A stretch of 64,000 nucleotides of DNA, from positions 1 to 64,000 of the forward strand of contig JAQGBZ010000313.1 of assembly GCA_034687125.1 (NCBI GenBank), written 5' to 3'. A model generated the notes under the pieces. The model was not told the origin of the DNA. It ran no database searches and was given only the letters and a program-made list of their open reading frames with translations. Within the stretch, counting starts at the first letter, position 1, and each line of letters opens with the position of its first letter. The DNA is from Neelides folsomi. Lineage: Eukaryota; Arthropoda; Collembola; Neelipleona; Neelidae. This document shows, piece after piece, positions 1 to 13,100 of this stretch. The position numbers and the translations under genes were made by a program.

Positions 1-599
1 TGGACGAGGTAATCGTGTGAGAAGATTCGCTGGAAAAGAGTATGATCCAAAAAATATCAAGCCTACAGTAAAGCACGACGGAGGTAAAAAAACCGTTGTT
101 TTTACAATACAAATCTCGCATACTACTATGATATTTATTTTTAGGATCTGTGATGATGTGGGGATCTATGGGACTTAATGGTGTTGGCACTCTTCATCAC
201 ATTCAAGGAACCATGAAAAAAGAAAACTATGTCCAAATTTTGAACCACAACTTAAAGTTATCTGCAAGAATGGTTGGTCTTAGAAGAAAATTCACATTTC
301 AGCAGGACAACGATCCCAAACATACTGCACATATAGTCAATAAATGGTTCGAAAATCAAAAGATTGACGTTCTACCATGGCCTGCTCAATCTCCCGACTT
401 AAATCTCATCGAACATCTTTGGGCAGTAATGGAATTTAGACTGAGAAATAGAAAACCCCGAAATGAAGCAGAGTTACTTCGAATTATTCAACAAGAATGG
501 TCCTCAATTAACGAAAATGTTACGAAGAAGCTTGTTGAATCAATACCTCGACGAATTGCAGCTGTAATAAAAGCAAAAGGAGGGACGACTAAATATTAA
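1..599 (+). CDS. Tc1-like transposase (3' part, left end outside window)
   Basis: Carboxy-terminal part of a DD34E transposase. The frame is open from base 2 and runs into exon 2 if a 61-bp GT-AG intron (84-144) is removed; unspliced, it meets a stop inside that stretch. Across the junction it reads the usual Tc1 GGSVM-W-G block. The second catalytic Asp lies in FQQDNDPKHT and the Glu in PDLNLIEHLW, with exactly 34 residues between them, the Tc1 spacing. The end of the protein looks intact to its stop. The amino-terminal paired-like DNA-binding domain and first Asp lie left of the window, so I cannot say whether the element is whole. Family assignment is firm; the intron is inferred from phase and splice consensus. 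Confidence 0.9.
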
Positions 600-860
600 T
601 GTCCCAAAATAATTATATACATAATTAACTTTTTATGTGTATGAACATTTGGAACGGTGAAATTTTCTCATTTTCCCTTTAAATATTTGATCACTCATTA
701 ACTATAACCTCAATCTAATTAAATTTTTGTTACAATGTGTATCAAACAAATATTAAATATTGCACATATAAAATCTTGTTTGTAAATCTTTGATAATAAT
801 AAAGATATTTAAAGTTGAATTTTAGAAAAACTCTTGTATGAACAATATGGAACACGGCTG
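1..860 (+). mobile_element. Tc1/mariner DNA transposon, right half, IR/DR type
   Basis: Right half of a Tc1-like element carrying the transposase. The terminus at 860 reads, inward from the end, CAGCCGTGTTCCATATTG, and is followed by TA at 861-862, the expected target duplication. A second copy of the same motif in the same orientation lies at 638-659, about 200 bp inside. This outer/inner pair resembles the IR/DR ends of Sleeping Beauty-type elements, where both repeats bind transposase. The left end is outside the window. Confidence 0.8.
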
Positions 861-862
861 TA

Positions 863-1350
863 CATACAGATATTTTATTTTATGTACATATTTGTATTTG
901 TATATATAATATATAATTTACGTATGTATGTATTTATGATATTATTGCGTATTTATATACTAAAATAAGAGGCAAATGAACTATCGCAGCTTCGTAACAT
1001 TATATTTTCCATTCTACAGTATTTATCGCAAATCGCAATTGATTTTACTTAATAAATGTTAAAATTATCTCAGAGTAAATATTCACATTTTACTTTATTA
1101 TCAATGGGAAACGAGTTCACCTCGTTTTATTAAATATAAGATAAGATTTCTTTATGAAAAAAATTAGCCGTTATATTAGAATTTCTTACTTTACCTTCTT
1201 AACCATTATACTTTGAAAATAATTTGTACTTTGAACTATGAAACAAACACTAGAAAGTAAAGGTTCTAAATATTTATATATCTCCTATTTTTGTGATATT
1301 ATAAAAACTCAAGTTGCTTATTAGAACAACAGTAAAAAAATTACATCGAT
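863..1350. other. AT-rich intergenic stretch
   Basis: Between the transposon end and the fucosyltransferase start. No open frame, RNA gene or clear promoter motif was seen. Confidence 0.6.
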
Positions 1351-2680
1351 ATGAAAAAAAAAATTTTATACATTATTTTAGGTATTTTAACAATATTAAT
1401 ATATACATTTTTAAATTTAAAAATTGAAATTGGATTTTCCCGTTCTCAATCTTATAATTTATTCACGTTTGAGATTAAATACAAAAGTGAAATCAAAAAT
1501 ATTCTCATACTTTTCAACTCTGCTTATGTCAAAAAATCAAGTTTAATTCGACTTGGGGTGAACGAAACTTGGCAACAGGAAAATTGCGAATCTCAGTGTA
1601 AATTTACTTTGGACCGTTCTGAAAAGAACTTGCTCGAAGCTGATGCTGTTGTTCTTCATTATTTTGATATGAGGGGAAAGTAAGTGCAATTTTTTATATA
1701 ATTAAAATTAAAATAACTACATGCAAATAACAATCGTAGCATGTTCGTATTGCAAACATTAATATGATTATTTTAGAAAATTCATAAAAGGAAATGAAAA
1801 TCAAATTTGGATTTTCTTCCAACAAGAATCGCAAGCTCATACCAGTAAAGGTGTTCTTGACGCTTATGGAAATCATTTTTTTAATTGGACAATGACTTAT
1901 AGGAGAGATTCAGATATTCCTTATCCGTATGGAAAATTTATCAAAGGAATGTCTGAATTATCAAACGTGACTTTAAAATCATCAAAGTAAAATATCTTCT
2001 ACAAGCACTATGAAATTGACCATATAAAATTATTAAAATATTTTAAACATAATTTAATATATAATTATTATTATTATAGTGCTAAACCAATCGCATGGAT
2101 CGTGTCAAATTGCGGAGCAAGTAAACGAAATGCATTTGCTAAGGATCTTTCTTATTTCATTGAAATTGATGTCTACGGTCATTGTGGGAAACTTTCATGT
2201 CCAAAAGATACAAGCCCTTATAGATATTTAGCAAACGCAACTTGTCAAATGGCTATCGGAAAAAATTACAAATTTTATTTAGCTCTTGAAAATTCCCTCT
2301 GTTTTGACTACGTTACTGAGAAATTTTTTGAAGCTCTAAATGCTGACATGGTTCCTATTATAGATGGAGAATTTTTTGATTATGACCAAATTGCTCCTTC
2401 GCATTCATACATTGACAAATCAAAATTTAATTCAACTGCCAATTTAGCCAAATATCTAAATGAATTACTCCGAAATGAAACCAAATATTTTGAATATTTT
2501 GAATGGAAAAATTCATTTAAAATTGAAATTGACGAAGCGAAATCTAAAGCCTGGTGCACTGTGTGTAAAAAACTGAACAATATTGAACTTGAAAATGAAT
2601 TTTCTAAAAATTTCAAATCTTATTTCAATTTGTCATCTTGGTGGTTTAATAATTACACAAATGAAAATATGTGCATTTAA
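1351..2680 (+). CDS. Alpha-(1,3)-fucosyltransferase (GT10)
   Basis: Transfers fucose from GDP-fucose to N-acetylglucosamine on glycans in the Golgi lumen. Three exons: 1351-1679, 1777-1986 and 2080-2680, giving 379 residues; both introns are GT-AG and phases close. A type II signal anchor follows a KKK start (residues about 5-22). The family signature FNWTMTYRRDSDI is at about 145-157, the AWIVSNC block at 185-191, and the donor-binding ENSLCFDYVTEKFFEAL block at about 250-266, followed by the usual Pro/His/Ser/Tyr/Ile/Asp motif. Length is normal for the family and no key block is missing. It converges on the first FkbM gene, with 119 bp between the two stops. Which fucose linkage (core or Lewis type) it makes cannot be told by eye. 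Confidence 0.95.
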
Positions 2681-2799
2681 TTTATTTTACATTCTTTTGA
2701 ATAAAAGCACTATTTTTTCTATAACATTAATTAATATACAATTTTGCGTTTTACGCTTACAAATCATTCAAATTAATTTATTAATTTCATATTGAAAAT

Positions 2800-4144
2800 T
2801 CAAGTTTTAAGAAAGGGAGTCACACCCTGAGGAATATTTATACTTTTATGAACAAAAATCACATCATTGGCCCAATTATTTTTGCTCAAAACCCTTGAAA
2901 CATTTACAAATCCTTGAGAGTCCATGAAATTGACAATTTCATCTTCACCCTCGAGATCATGAGAGAATTCGACCGACAAAACCTGAAAAATATTTGATTA
3001 TGTAAATTGAAAATATGTTATAGGTTTATGTTAAGTACTAATACTAGATATATATTATGTATATACCTAGTATATATAATATATATATATGTGTTAAATA
3101 GTATGTGTATATTCAAGATAGATATTGTACCTTGATTAAAATAGATTCAAATGGGATTGTCTTTAAAACTTGCAATTCAAATCCTTCAACGTCAAGTGAA
3201 AAGTAATCAACTGTTTTAACATTCAGTGCCGAGAGAATTGAAAAAAATGGATAGCATTGGATTTCCAAACCATTATTAGATATTTTTCCAACATTAAATT
3301 TTTGTTCAAATTTTACCTTTAAACATTTAACTAATGTTAATTATCTTATAGTTTTAAATAAATGTAGTTTAAATAAAAGTACTTTATGCGGATATGGATG
3401 AATTGCCAAACAAACATTAATTGTCCACGCTTGGCGATGTTTTTCAACAATTTGTTTGTAATTCTTAGGATCAGCTTCAACTAAAAGCCCCTAAAATCAC
3501 ACATAATTTTGCATTGATTTTGTGAAATTTTCAAGATTAAAAGTATTTAATTTCATAATTATTCATTTACAATATTTTTTCATTGAAAGATTTTAAATAT
3601 TCAATTAATAAAATAAAATAAATCATTGTTTTAACCTTCCAATTATATTTTTTTTCAAAAATGAGACTATTCGATCTTGTTTCTCCATCAAGAGCTCCAC
3701 ACTCAACAAAAAATCCGTTTTCCTATGTTTGTCATTACAATAAAGTGTCATTTATAAGCATCTTAATTAGCTGATTGCATTAAATAGTTTAATTTATTTC
3801 AATTGTAATTAAAAAAAACTTGCCATGTTTTGAAGAACTTGTTGCACTATTGTTGATTGACCTCGTGACGGATCATTATCACCTTTATCTTTTAAATTAT
3901 AAGGAAGGTTCTGGGGAGGATCCAAAATTTTCCTGATTTCACTTAAAATTCTTTCGTCGTCTTGTGGGAGCGGACCATTAAAAAATTCTTTTTTGGTAAG
4001 CACCATATTTTCTGAATAATTTAAAACGTCCAAAATATCCTTCGTCAATATTTCATTATAATTGGAATATCTTTTATAAATTCCTTCCAAAAGGAAGAAA
4101 GCAATAATTGTTAGAATTAATCCGTAAAAAATATTAATACGCAT
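2800..4144 (-). CDS. FkbM-fold methyltransferase family protein, Star-like, copy A
   Basis: Type II membrane protein with an FkbM methyltransferase-like domain, the fold also found in Drosophila Star, a secretory-pathway protein. Five exons: 4144-3824, 3722-3636, 3490-3383, 3316-3131 and 2982-2800; 294 residues. A membrane anchor sits near residues 6-22. The SAM-binding-like motif GFFVECGALDGE follows at about 110-121, and the family DYFSLDVEGFE block at about 209-219. Intron 1 starts with GC (ATG then GCAAGT), whereas the two paralogues use GT at this point. Exons 2-5 have identical lengths in all three copies. Whether it methylates anything or acts as a trafficking factor like Star is unknown. 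Confidence 0.88.
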
Positions 4145-5076
4145 TTTGAATTTCTAAAAAACTTAATGGTTTAAATGCCTTTATGTGTACTTAATGTCAA
4201 TAAGTTTTAAAACAGTAATATTTTGTATATTAAAATGGATTTAACAGATGATTCATTAGTGGATTTTTCAAGAATTTACTAATATATGTTAAATAAATAT
4301 ATTTTGCACCATATACCTAGGTGGTAAAGTAAAATTCTAATATATTCTAATATATATATATATGTATTTCTTTACTAATATTAAAATTATTTTGCTAAAA
4401 TGTCACAATGAATTTACACTTTGAATTATAAACCTTAAATTAAAGTATTGCACGTCATTTCAACAGAGTATTTTTAAATGAGGTATTGGATAATTATCGT
4501 ATCAATTGTTACGGATTACATTAGCCATGCGAATTGATTGATGAATTTTTATCTTAATTCATTAACATTTATTTATCGCTTTATCACTTGATAATTTCCC
4601 TTCATGGCAAATAGTTGAACTTGCCTAAATATATGCTATGTTATAATCATCTTGATTTAAAAATATTTGGTCAAGTGATTACACTCTACCCTATCAACCC
4701 TATCTAAGTACATAACGTGATTTGTGTTACTCATTAAATTAGACAATCATAGTTTATTTTTGAAATAAAATAGTGCTGAAATTCTCTAATTGAAATTTTA
4801 GCACACATTAAAACACTCATCAGTAACGAAAGATCTAATTATACACAAATAAGACTTAATTATTTAAGATTTTTTCATATTAGTACACACTACCGGTAGT
4901 ATTATGAACATTATGAAGTATAGTATACAGGATTATATGTAGTATACATTGTATAGACTTAAATAAGTACATACTTTGTCAATACATACTTATGTTATGT
5001 AAATGTATCATGCCAAACACGTGTGCAATGATGAGTTTAAATATATTATCTGTATTTCATTTATTAAGGACACTTT
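4145..5076. other. AT-rich spacer between FkbM copies A and B
   Basis: Upstream region of copy A and downstream region of copy B. No coding potential or convincing core promoter was found. Confidence 0.5.
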
Positions 5077-6618
5077 TTAAGTTGAAATTAATTTTGTTAC
5101 ATTTGGTGGAATTTTTACAGATTTGTGAACAAAAATAATATCATTTGCGTGTCCAAGTCGATTTGTAACCCTTGACACATTGACATATCCTTGACTTTTC
5201 ATGAACTTCAATATTTCTCCTTCTCCCTCAACATCATGGATATATTCAACTGAAAGAACCTAAATTTAGTTAAGAATTAAATGAAACATTTTCAAATGTA
5301 AAATACTTTTTATTTGTATATGTAAATTATTGTAAATATGATTTATTTATTCTAGAGTTCGTTCATCAATTAAATATTGTAATACCTTAATTAAAATTGA
5401 ATCAAATGGGATTGTTTTCAGAACTTGTAATTCAAATCCCTCTACATCAAGTGAAAAATAATCAACGGTATTCACATTGAGTGCTGAAAGAATTGAGAAA
5501 AAGGGAAAGCATTGGATTTCCAATCCTGTTTTTGATATTTTTCCAACATTGAATGCTTGGTAGAATTTAACCTAAACAAGAAATATATTATTTTTAGTTT
5601 TTTTAAAATATTTGTTACATTATGCATTAAGTTAATCTTTAAATACAAAGCGATTCTTATACAAATGCTTAAGTTTACATATTACATGTAGTTAAAAACA
5701 GATGTAAAATAACAAATTATTTTGAAAACGTCTGATGATTTCAATTGACAAAATGTAAACTTGCATAAGAATAAGAACCCCTTGGTATTGTTTATTTACT
5801 TTATGTGGATACGGTTGAATAGCCAAACATGAATTAATTGACCAAGCTTTTCGATATTTTTTGAGCATCTCCTTGTAATTTTCTGGATCTGCCTCAATTA
5901 ATAGACCCTTAAAATTAGAAATAGATTAATCATAGAGTATATTGAGTAGTTATCGAATATTTATAAAGGACCTTATAAAATACTGTTTTGTATATTGAGC
6001 TACTAAGCATAGAAATGGTTTCCACTAATTTCAAAATTACATGTAATGACACTATAAATAACGTATTATGTATATTGAACTGAATGTGATTGAGTGTGCT
6101 ATTATGTTAGTAAATTTGTTTAAACTATGATACCTTCCAGTTATATTTCATTTCAAATATAAGGCTATTTGATCTGGTTTCACCATCCAAAGCTCCGCAT
6201 TCAACAAAAAATCCATTTTTCTTTAAAAGTAATATTTTTTAATTAATTGTTAGATTAGATTATTAGATTTAGTAATATTAATTTGTATTTCAATCACCAT
6301 ATTTCTAAGAACTTGTTGCACAATAGTCGATTGACCTTTAGATGGATCCACATTAGCGTCTTTCAAATTATAAGAATGATTCTGTGGTGGGTTTAAAATC
6401 TTTTTAATTTCATTTAAAATTCTTTCATCGCCCTGAGAAAGAATAGGCCCACTAAGAAATTCGTCTTTTGATAGAATAATAAATTCTTCATCTTTTAACA
6501 TATTGGTGTTTTCTTTCATATCAAAATTTTCTTCATATTTGTGAAGTAAAATTAAAATGATTAATATTAAAGTTAAGAAAGTCACAATCGCTGAAAATTT
6601 GTTGCATTTATTAGTCAT
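5077..6618 (-). CDS. FkbM-fold methyltransferase family protein, Star-like, copy B
   Basis: Second tandem copy, same five-exon structure: 6618-6298, 6220-6134, 5907-5800, 5571-5386 and 5259-5077; 294 residues, all introns GT-AG. It has a long hydrophobic anchor near residues 8-25 and keeps the GFFVECGALDGE and DYFSLDVEGFE motifs. Its membrane-proximal stem (about residues 30-100) differs most from copy A, while the TIVQQVL block before the catalytic domain is shared. Its exons 4 and 5 are almost the same DNA as those of copy C, although exons 1-3 are clearly different. Role unknown; probably secretory pathway. Confidence 0.88.
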
Positions 6619-7120
6619 ATTCCCCCCAATAAATATCGCTTATATTAAGGTTTGTATTATATCATGTAAATACACGATAAGATTAGTATAAGATTAATTA
6701 CAAAACGTGATAGAACGTTAAAATTTTTGATAATAATGCTTTTTTGTTAAGAGAGTTTTAAACACTGACAATAAGAATGGAAACATCAAAGTTTAGAAAC
6801 TTTCTAATTTGATTCTAACAATATGTTAACCGACAAACATACCTCATGCTATGCTTAAATACTCGTACTTTATAAGAATATTTATAAAAAGGTGAAGTAG
6901 CCCGAGGAAAATATATTATTAGTTCTATTTTATTTAAGGAATTTTTTATTTAAAGCCTGGACCCATATACTTACACATGTCACGCATTATACTTGTTAAA
7001 TTTCTATATAAAATCTAAAATAAAAACAATGGTATTAGTATATCATATTATATTTCTATAAAAACATTTATGAGCATCTTAATTATTGACATACATACAT
7101 ATTATTCATTTATTTTACTT
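6619..7120. other. AT-rich spacer between FkbM copies B and C
   Basis: No gene or structured repeat seen; holds the 5' flank of copy B and the 3' flank of copy C. Confidence 0.5.
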
Positions 7121-8587
7121 TTAAGTTGAAATTAATTTTGTAACGTTTGGTGGGATTTTTACAGATTTGTGAACAAAAATAATATCATTTGCTTGTCCAT
7201 TTCGATTTGTAACTCTTGACACATTGACATATCCTTGACTTTTCATGAACTTCAATATTTCTCCTTCTCCCTCAACATCATGGATATATTCAACTGAAAG
7301 AACCTAAATTTCGGAAAGAATTTAGCAAATGTAAAAACAAATAGCGTATATTATATAAATAATCATTTATTAAATTATAATTGTGAATAAATACTTTAAT
7401 TAAGATTAAATCAAATGGAATCGTTTTGAGAACTTGCAATTCAAATCCCTCTACATCAAGTGAAAAATAATCAACGGTATTCACATTGAGGGCGGAAAGA
7501 ATTGAGAAAAAGGGAAAGCATTGGATTTCCAATCCTGTTTTTGATATTTTTCCAACATTGAATGCTTGGTAGAATTTAACCTAAACGTGAAAATGGTTGT
7601 AAATATTTTAAATGTTTCAAATAATACATATTAATTTTTTATATAATTTTAAAAAATATCTATTTACTCTGTGAGGATACGGCTGAATAGCCAAACAAAC
7701 ATTAATTGTCCATGCTTGGCGCTGCTTTTCAATAACTTGTTTAAAATTATTTGGGTCAGCTTCAATCAAAATTCCCTGATAATATCAAAAGATCAAAAAA
7801 AAATTTTTCATTATACCTCTATGCAATATTACATGCTTTGTTTTAAAAAAAACTTAAGTAATAAGTAAGTTATTTTTTAATTATTTTAAAATGTTTAATT
7901 TGTTCATAATGCCAAAATGGTAGATATATGAATTATCTTCCACCCTGAATATGGTAGTATATATTCTGTATATAAAAAATATTAATTATGCTATATCTTG
8001 CCTTCCATTTATACTTTTTCTCAAAAATAAGACTATTTGAGCGTGTTTCTCCATCCAAGGCACCGCATTCGACAAAAAATCCATTCTCCTTTTTAGATTA
8101 CAAAAATAAGTAATTAATACTTTTACTAAATAGCTTACAAGATCCTTGATTTTTGATCTTTATATATAAATGTAATTAAAATGGATTCAGGGAGTCTTTT
8201 AAATATATACATATAACGTAGGTATAGAGATTATACTAATATAAAATGTTATAAACTTACCATATTCTGAAGAACTTGTTGCACGATAGTTGATTGTCCT
8301 TTTGAAGGATCAATATCTCCATTTGTTAAATTATAGGGAAGATTTCTAGGTGCATGTAAAATTTCTCTCACTTGTTTTAAAATTCTTTCATCATTTTGTG
8401 GCAAAGGGCCTCGAAGAAATTCTTCTTTGGATAAAACAATACTTTGTAAATCTTTGACTAATTCTAAAATATTATTTGTTCTAACTTCATTATTGAATAA
8501 AGTAAAATACATAATTTCTAGTGATATATAACAAACAAGGGATAATACAACGGTGTAAAATATATTAAGTCTCATTTTAAAATGCAT
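7121..8587 (-). CDS. FkbM-fold methyltransferase family protein, Star-like, copy C (mosaic)
   Basis: Third tandem copy. Exons 8587-8261, 8088-8002, 7775-7668, 7580-7395 and 7303-7121; 296 residues from the first ATG, or 292 if the in-frame Met four codons later is used. It has an amino-terminal anchor, GFFVECGALDGE, and DYFSLDVEGFE. Intron 2 has a GC donor (AAG then GCAAGA) where copies A and B have GT. Exons 1-3 resemble copy A (GPLPQ, NLPYNL, QRQAWTINVCLAI), while exons 4-5 match copy B almost base for base, so the gene looks like a product of gene conversion or unequal crossing-over. The frame is intact. Confidence 0.87.
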
Positions 8588-10113
8588 TATGAAACTTTAA
8601 ATTAAAAATATTCAAAACTAAATTATGCGGTTATTTACAATTGTGTCAATAATCCGTTCAACAGAAATAATGATTTATCTTCTTAGTTTTCATATTTGTC
8701 TGAACTGAAGTATAGTAATATTGAAATTATTCTGTATTCGTTTGAAATTTTGAAATAATTTTTACAATGCTTCTACCTTCCAATATTCGTATTTTGACCG
8801 GATATATTAAATACCATATATAAAGAATATATAAAATTTTGATCAAAAATATATTTTAAACAGACACAAAGATAAAATTTTGTTTATACTTTTGTGTGTC
8901 AATCTTTATTTATTCATGTTATAAAATTAAAGACGGGAGAATATGTGTTTATGGGTTAGGGTAGAATTGTTTATGAATTATTGAATTGTATCCTTTTTAT
9001 ATTGAGAATTCTTAATCACTGCTATAGGCTGTCTCACCATAAGTATGTATGGTATACATATCTAATATAACTCTATGCCCATAACTAAATTCTAACACGC
9101 GATAATCTTTTCTAAATTAATAATTGTTATTCTTACTTATTTTTAATGAAATTTAATAATTAGTAGTTTTTTTTAATTTAACATTTACCTACTATCTTAC
9201 ATTTAGATCATACCAAATGCCAAATTATGTGTTTTGTATACATGTGAATTATGTCTTATTTCTCTTATGCAAGATTCAAAAAATTGGTAACATATCAATT
9301 AATTTTTTAATTATTCGAGTAAAACCAAAAATGATCCCTTTATCATGTTTTTAAATCGAATATCTTCATAAGCACAAAGACTCATAATTCAGTATAATGT
9401 AATATAATTTATTAAATATTTTATTATCCTTTAAATATCTACACTAATCTACAGATACAATGCACTAACGTAAGTAGTAGTAGTATACGTATATTACTAT
9501 CTACTATACCTATATATAACAATAAATATGGTACATAAACATATCAGTAAAGAAACAGCTAAAATAATAGTAATAAATACCTGTATGTATCTGTATGTAT
9601 TATAGGTAGTTAGGTACTTTTTCATATTAAATAAGACATAAACAAATCTTAGAATTTGGCAATAAATAATTTTATTTATTTTTACCTAAGTACAAGCAAT
9701 ATAAAAGTTTAGTTTATATTAATTAACAACTCGTTAAATTGTATTGATATTAAATTGTAAATCCTATTATCTACAACGTATAAAAACAATCTAGAATCGA
9801 TAACTTACCTAATTACGTTATATAATTAATAGAAGTACAAATAAGATTAATACATTAAAATAAATAAATAATAAATTTACAATCTCAATATTTATTACAG
9901 TTTATTATGTATTTATTATTTGTTATCCATAATCATTGTTAGCAAAAATTGGTTGAGTGTGCATTTACGCATGTAGATTACAATTGATAATAGTAATAGT
10001 ATATTGTTATATGTAATACCATAATAATATTGAGTTCATTGGGATTGAATCAACTATTTCGGAAAGGTGTTTGCAACATAAAGCCAGGACTGTGTTGTGA
10101 ATGGTTGAGAAAC
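8588..10113. other. AT-rich intergenic region
   Basis: About 1.5 kb rich in A/T runs. I see no gene, tRNA or inverted repeat of note. Confidence 0.55.
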
Positions 10114-13100
10114 TCAGACGAGGACGGGGGAAGAAGGAGACGGCGGAGATTCCCCAGGAGAGAAATCGTACCATTGGGGGTATGGGGATGCCGTCGTTGG
10201 CTTCCATTGACAACCGCCGCTCACCAAATTGATTTCATCCGGCTGAGGAACTTTCGGCAGCGGATTCTCTCGCTCTCGACGATGCGCCGACACGAAGAGG
10301 ATTCCAATCACTCGGAAAAATATTTCTCCGGCTGATATTACAATCGCCACTGGATTCTTCGCCACGATTTCTAAAAGAAACATAATATGGGAATAAAGAT
10401 AAGTTTGGAAGTATTTGGAGGATTAATAATGTTTTTATTGATTAAGAAACTGGAAACAGCAAAGTAATTGGATCCGAACCTTCGGACCCAATGAGTCCAA
10501 GCTGCCCAATGAGGATGAATATGAGAATATAGGAAAAGTATATCCACAGTTTAATTCCGTTCACGCCGCCTTCTCTGCCCTGGAACAAAAAAACAGTTTA
10601 TTTTACTTTACAAAATTGTTTGGATTTTTTTTATAAAACATTGGTGGTGTAGTGTATGGTGTGCACTTATACATACCATAAATGTATAGTATATGTATAT
10701 TAAACATACACTGGGTACTGATATATATGTTATTATATTATGCACTTTTATAAATTAGTAACAACATCTGTATTGATGTTAACAATAAAAATTAAAATTA
10801 TTATTAAATGCTGTATGGTATTTGATAAGTACATTTTATATTAAAATTAAACGAGTTAAAGTCGTGTAATTTAATTAAATCACGAGTTCAAGTTCACAGT
10901 TTGTTTTTTATTTTTGATGTCAACATGTAAAGAGTTCGCGAATACAGTATATCGTATATCATTTTTCCTATATATGGTGTGTAATATAAAGTTAAGACTA
11001 GCCGTGCATAAATAAGCAATAGGAATTTTTCTATTATTTGATCTTCAATGAAATTCCCAACTTGAAGAAAACTATGTCGGCTTATTTCTTTGGACCGTCA
11101 GCGTTTGAAGGCGTGAAGCTTCCAATATACTTATGTACACTAGGTATATGGTCGTTTATCCAAGTTTATTAAATTCACAACAAGAGTCGAATTCCAATTT
11201 GAAATCGTTTCTGGGTGAATGAAGGATTCAATTCAACCCGCAAATCATTTTAGTAGTTTTCAATCCTTTTCAAGAAAATCTCCCTTTACAGACTGACATT
11301 GAGAGAGTATTTAAGCATTACTCTACATATGATTGAAAGTGTGGATTTTGATTATAGAAAAGTATTTGGTTAGGCTTACAATTAGTTACATAGCATTGAG
11401 AATTAATTAAAATTAGCAATTAGGCAATGAGACATCGATATTTAATATATGAGACACGCATATACACAGATAATCTTGCAATATACTTATTGTTAATGTA
11501 AATGATATGTACATACATCTTTTATGTAATACTCGTACACATGCTAAATGTACAATGCAGTGCTTTTCAGATGAACATTTACATTTAGAGAAATTAAAAT
11601 GAATATCGTGCATAACGCAAAGCATAAATAATAATATGTTATTCCTAATTCCTTTTTGCTATTTAAATAATTTAAATTACTAATCGTAGATATGCTTAAA
11701 TGGGCTGAATATGGCTAATATTTCGAAATACAACTATGTAATGTATGTATATACCATACATTTAATAATATATATTAAATTATATAGAGTATAAGTATGC
11801 ATGTATAAAGTAGAATAAAGATACACATTTATGTGATGTTTGTCGGTCAATTCAAACTTAACAACCGAGATTGAAAAGAGCTCATATGAAATATTAATAA
11901 CAAAACCCCACAAAATTTATGTAAAGGTAAATTTCATATTGAACTCTCTTTAAATGTCCACTTAAACTCTTTCATTATTCTTAACCGTTCATTTTTATAT
12001 CAAATATTCATTATGTTCCATTTACCTAGTGTTATTAATATTATGTTAATAAAAGTTAAATTATCGATAGTCTACATCTATCTACTAATAAATAATAACT
12101 ACCTTTATTCTTAATACACGAATTTATAGTATACTCTTATTCTCATATATTCGTGATAAATACCTATAAAGACATAATATGCATATAAAAATATTTATAC
12201 AGTCGTATCCAGGGCTGGGTTTTACCCGCGGGTAAACTAGTTGACCGGTTAATACCGGTTGGGTGAAACCTATATTAATGTGTGTTAAATTGGTTTGAAC
12301 GACCGGTTTTAACCGCAGTAATACCCGGTTGGACGCCATTTTTGCCCAGCCCTGGTCGTATTAGATGAAATATTTGGCCGCTTATACATAAATAGGTAGT
12401 TTACATAGGTAGTACAAAAGTACTACATTTATTTATACAATCATATTGTATATTTGTACATTATCGATTGATATTTACCTATTAATCTAAATATATAAGT
12501 AATATAGAAAATGTTTATTGCAAATTCTTGTTAATTGTAATGTATGTGATGGATGATGGATGTAAGCTAACAATAAGTATATGTAATCTATAATCTATTA
12601 TATATATATAAACAAATACATAGATATAAAGTACATAGTACGGAATAGTACCATATAAAATTAAATATTATAGGGATTATTCCTCTATCGAGATTTTCTA
12701 CTATAGTTATTGTTGAAAGGTTATATAAACATTCTTTTAATGCACCAAACCATTTCCCACACATTTCGTTTCATGTCAGAAGGCGGAAGATAATTCCATT
12801 AAAAACATACAGAGAAAAATTGAAAATCAATACAAAGACGATTCAAAATTTCTTTCTCAACTTTTGTTCATTGTCATTATGGTTATTAAATAAATATATC
12901 GGTTATTTTGTATTGTTCAATTTGAATATGGTTATTTCACGTTTCTTATATTGAAGCTCTGTTGGTATGTATTCAACCATGCATCACTCGAGGTCTTTGC
13001 ATTTACAACAGAGGTTATAAATCGTCATTGAACAAATCCAATCTTAATGCCATCCTATAAAATACTTGACATGTGCCAGACCGAATCAACTGATCGTGAA

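Noticed and set aside
10030-10335. Open frame on + strand, 101 codons
   Set aside because: It is antisense to exon 5 of the four-pass membrane protein and has no domain; the minus-strand frame fits splice sites.
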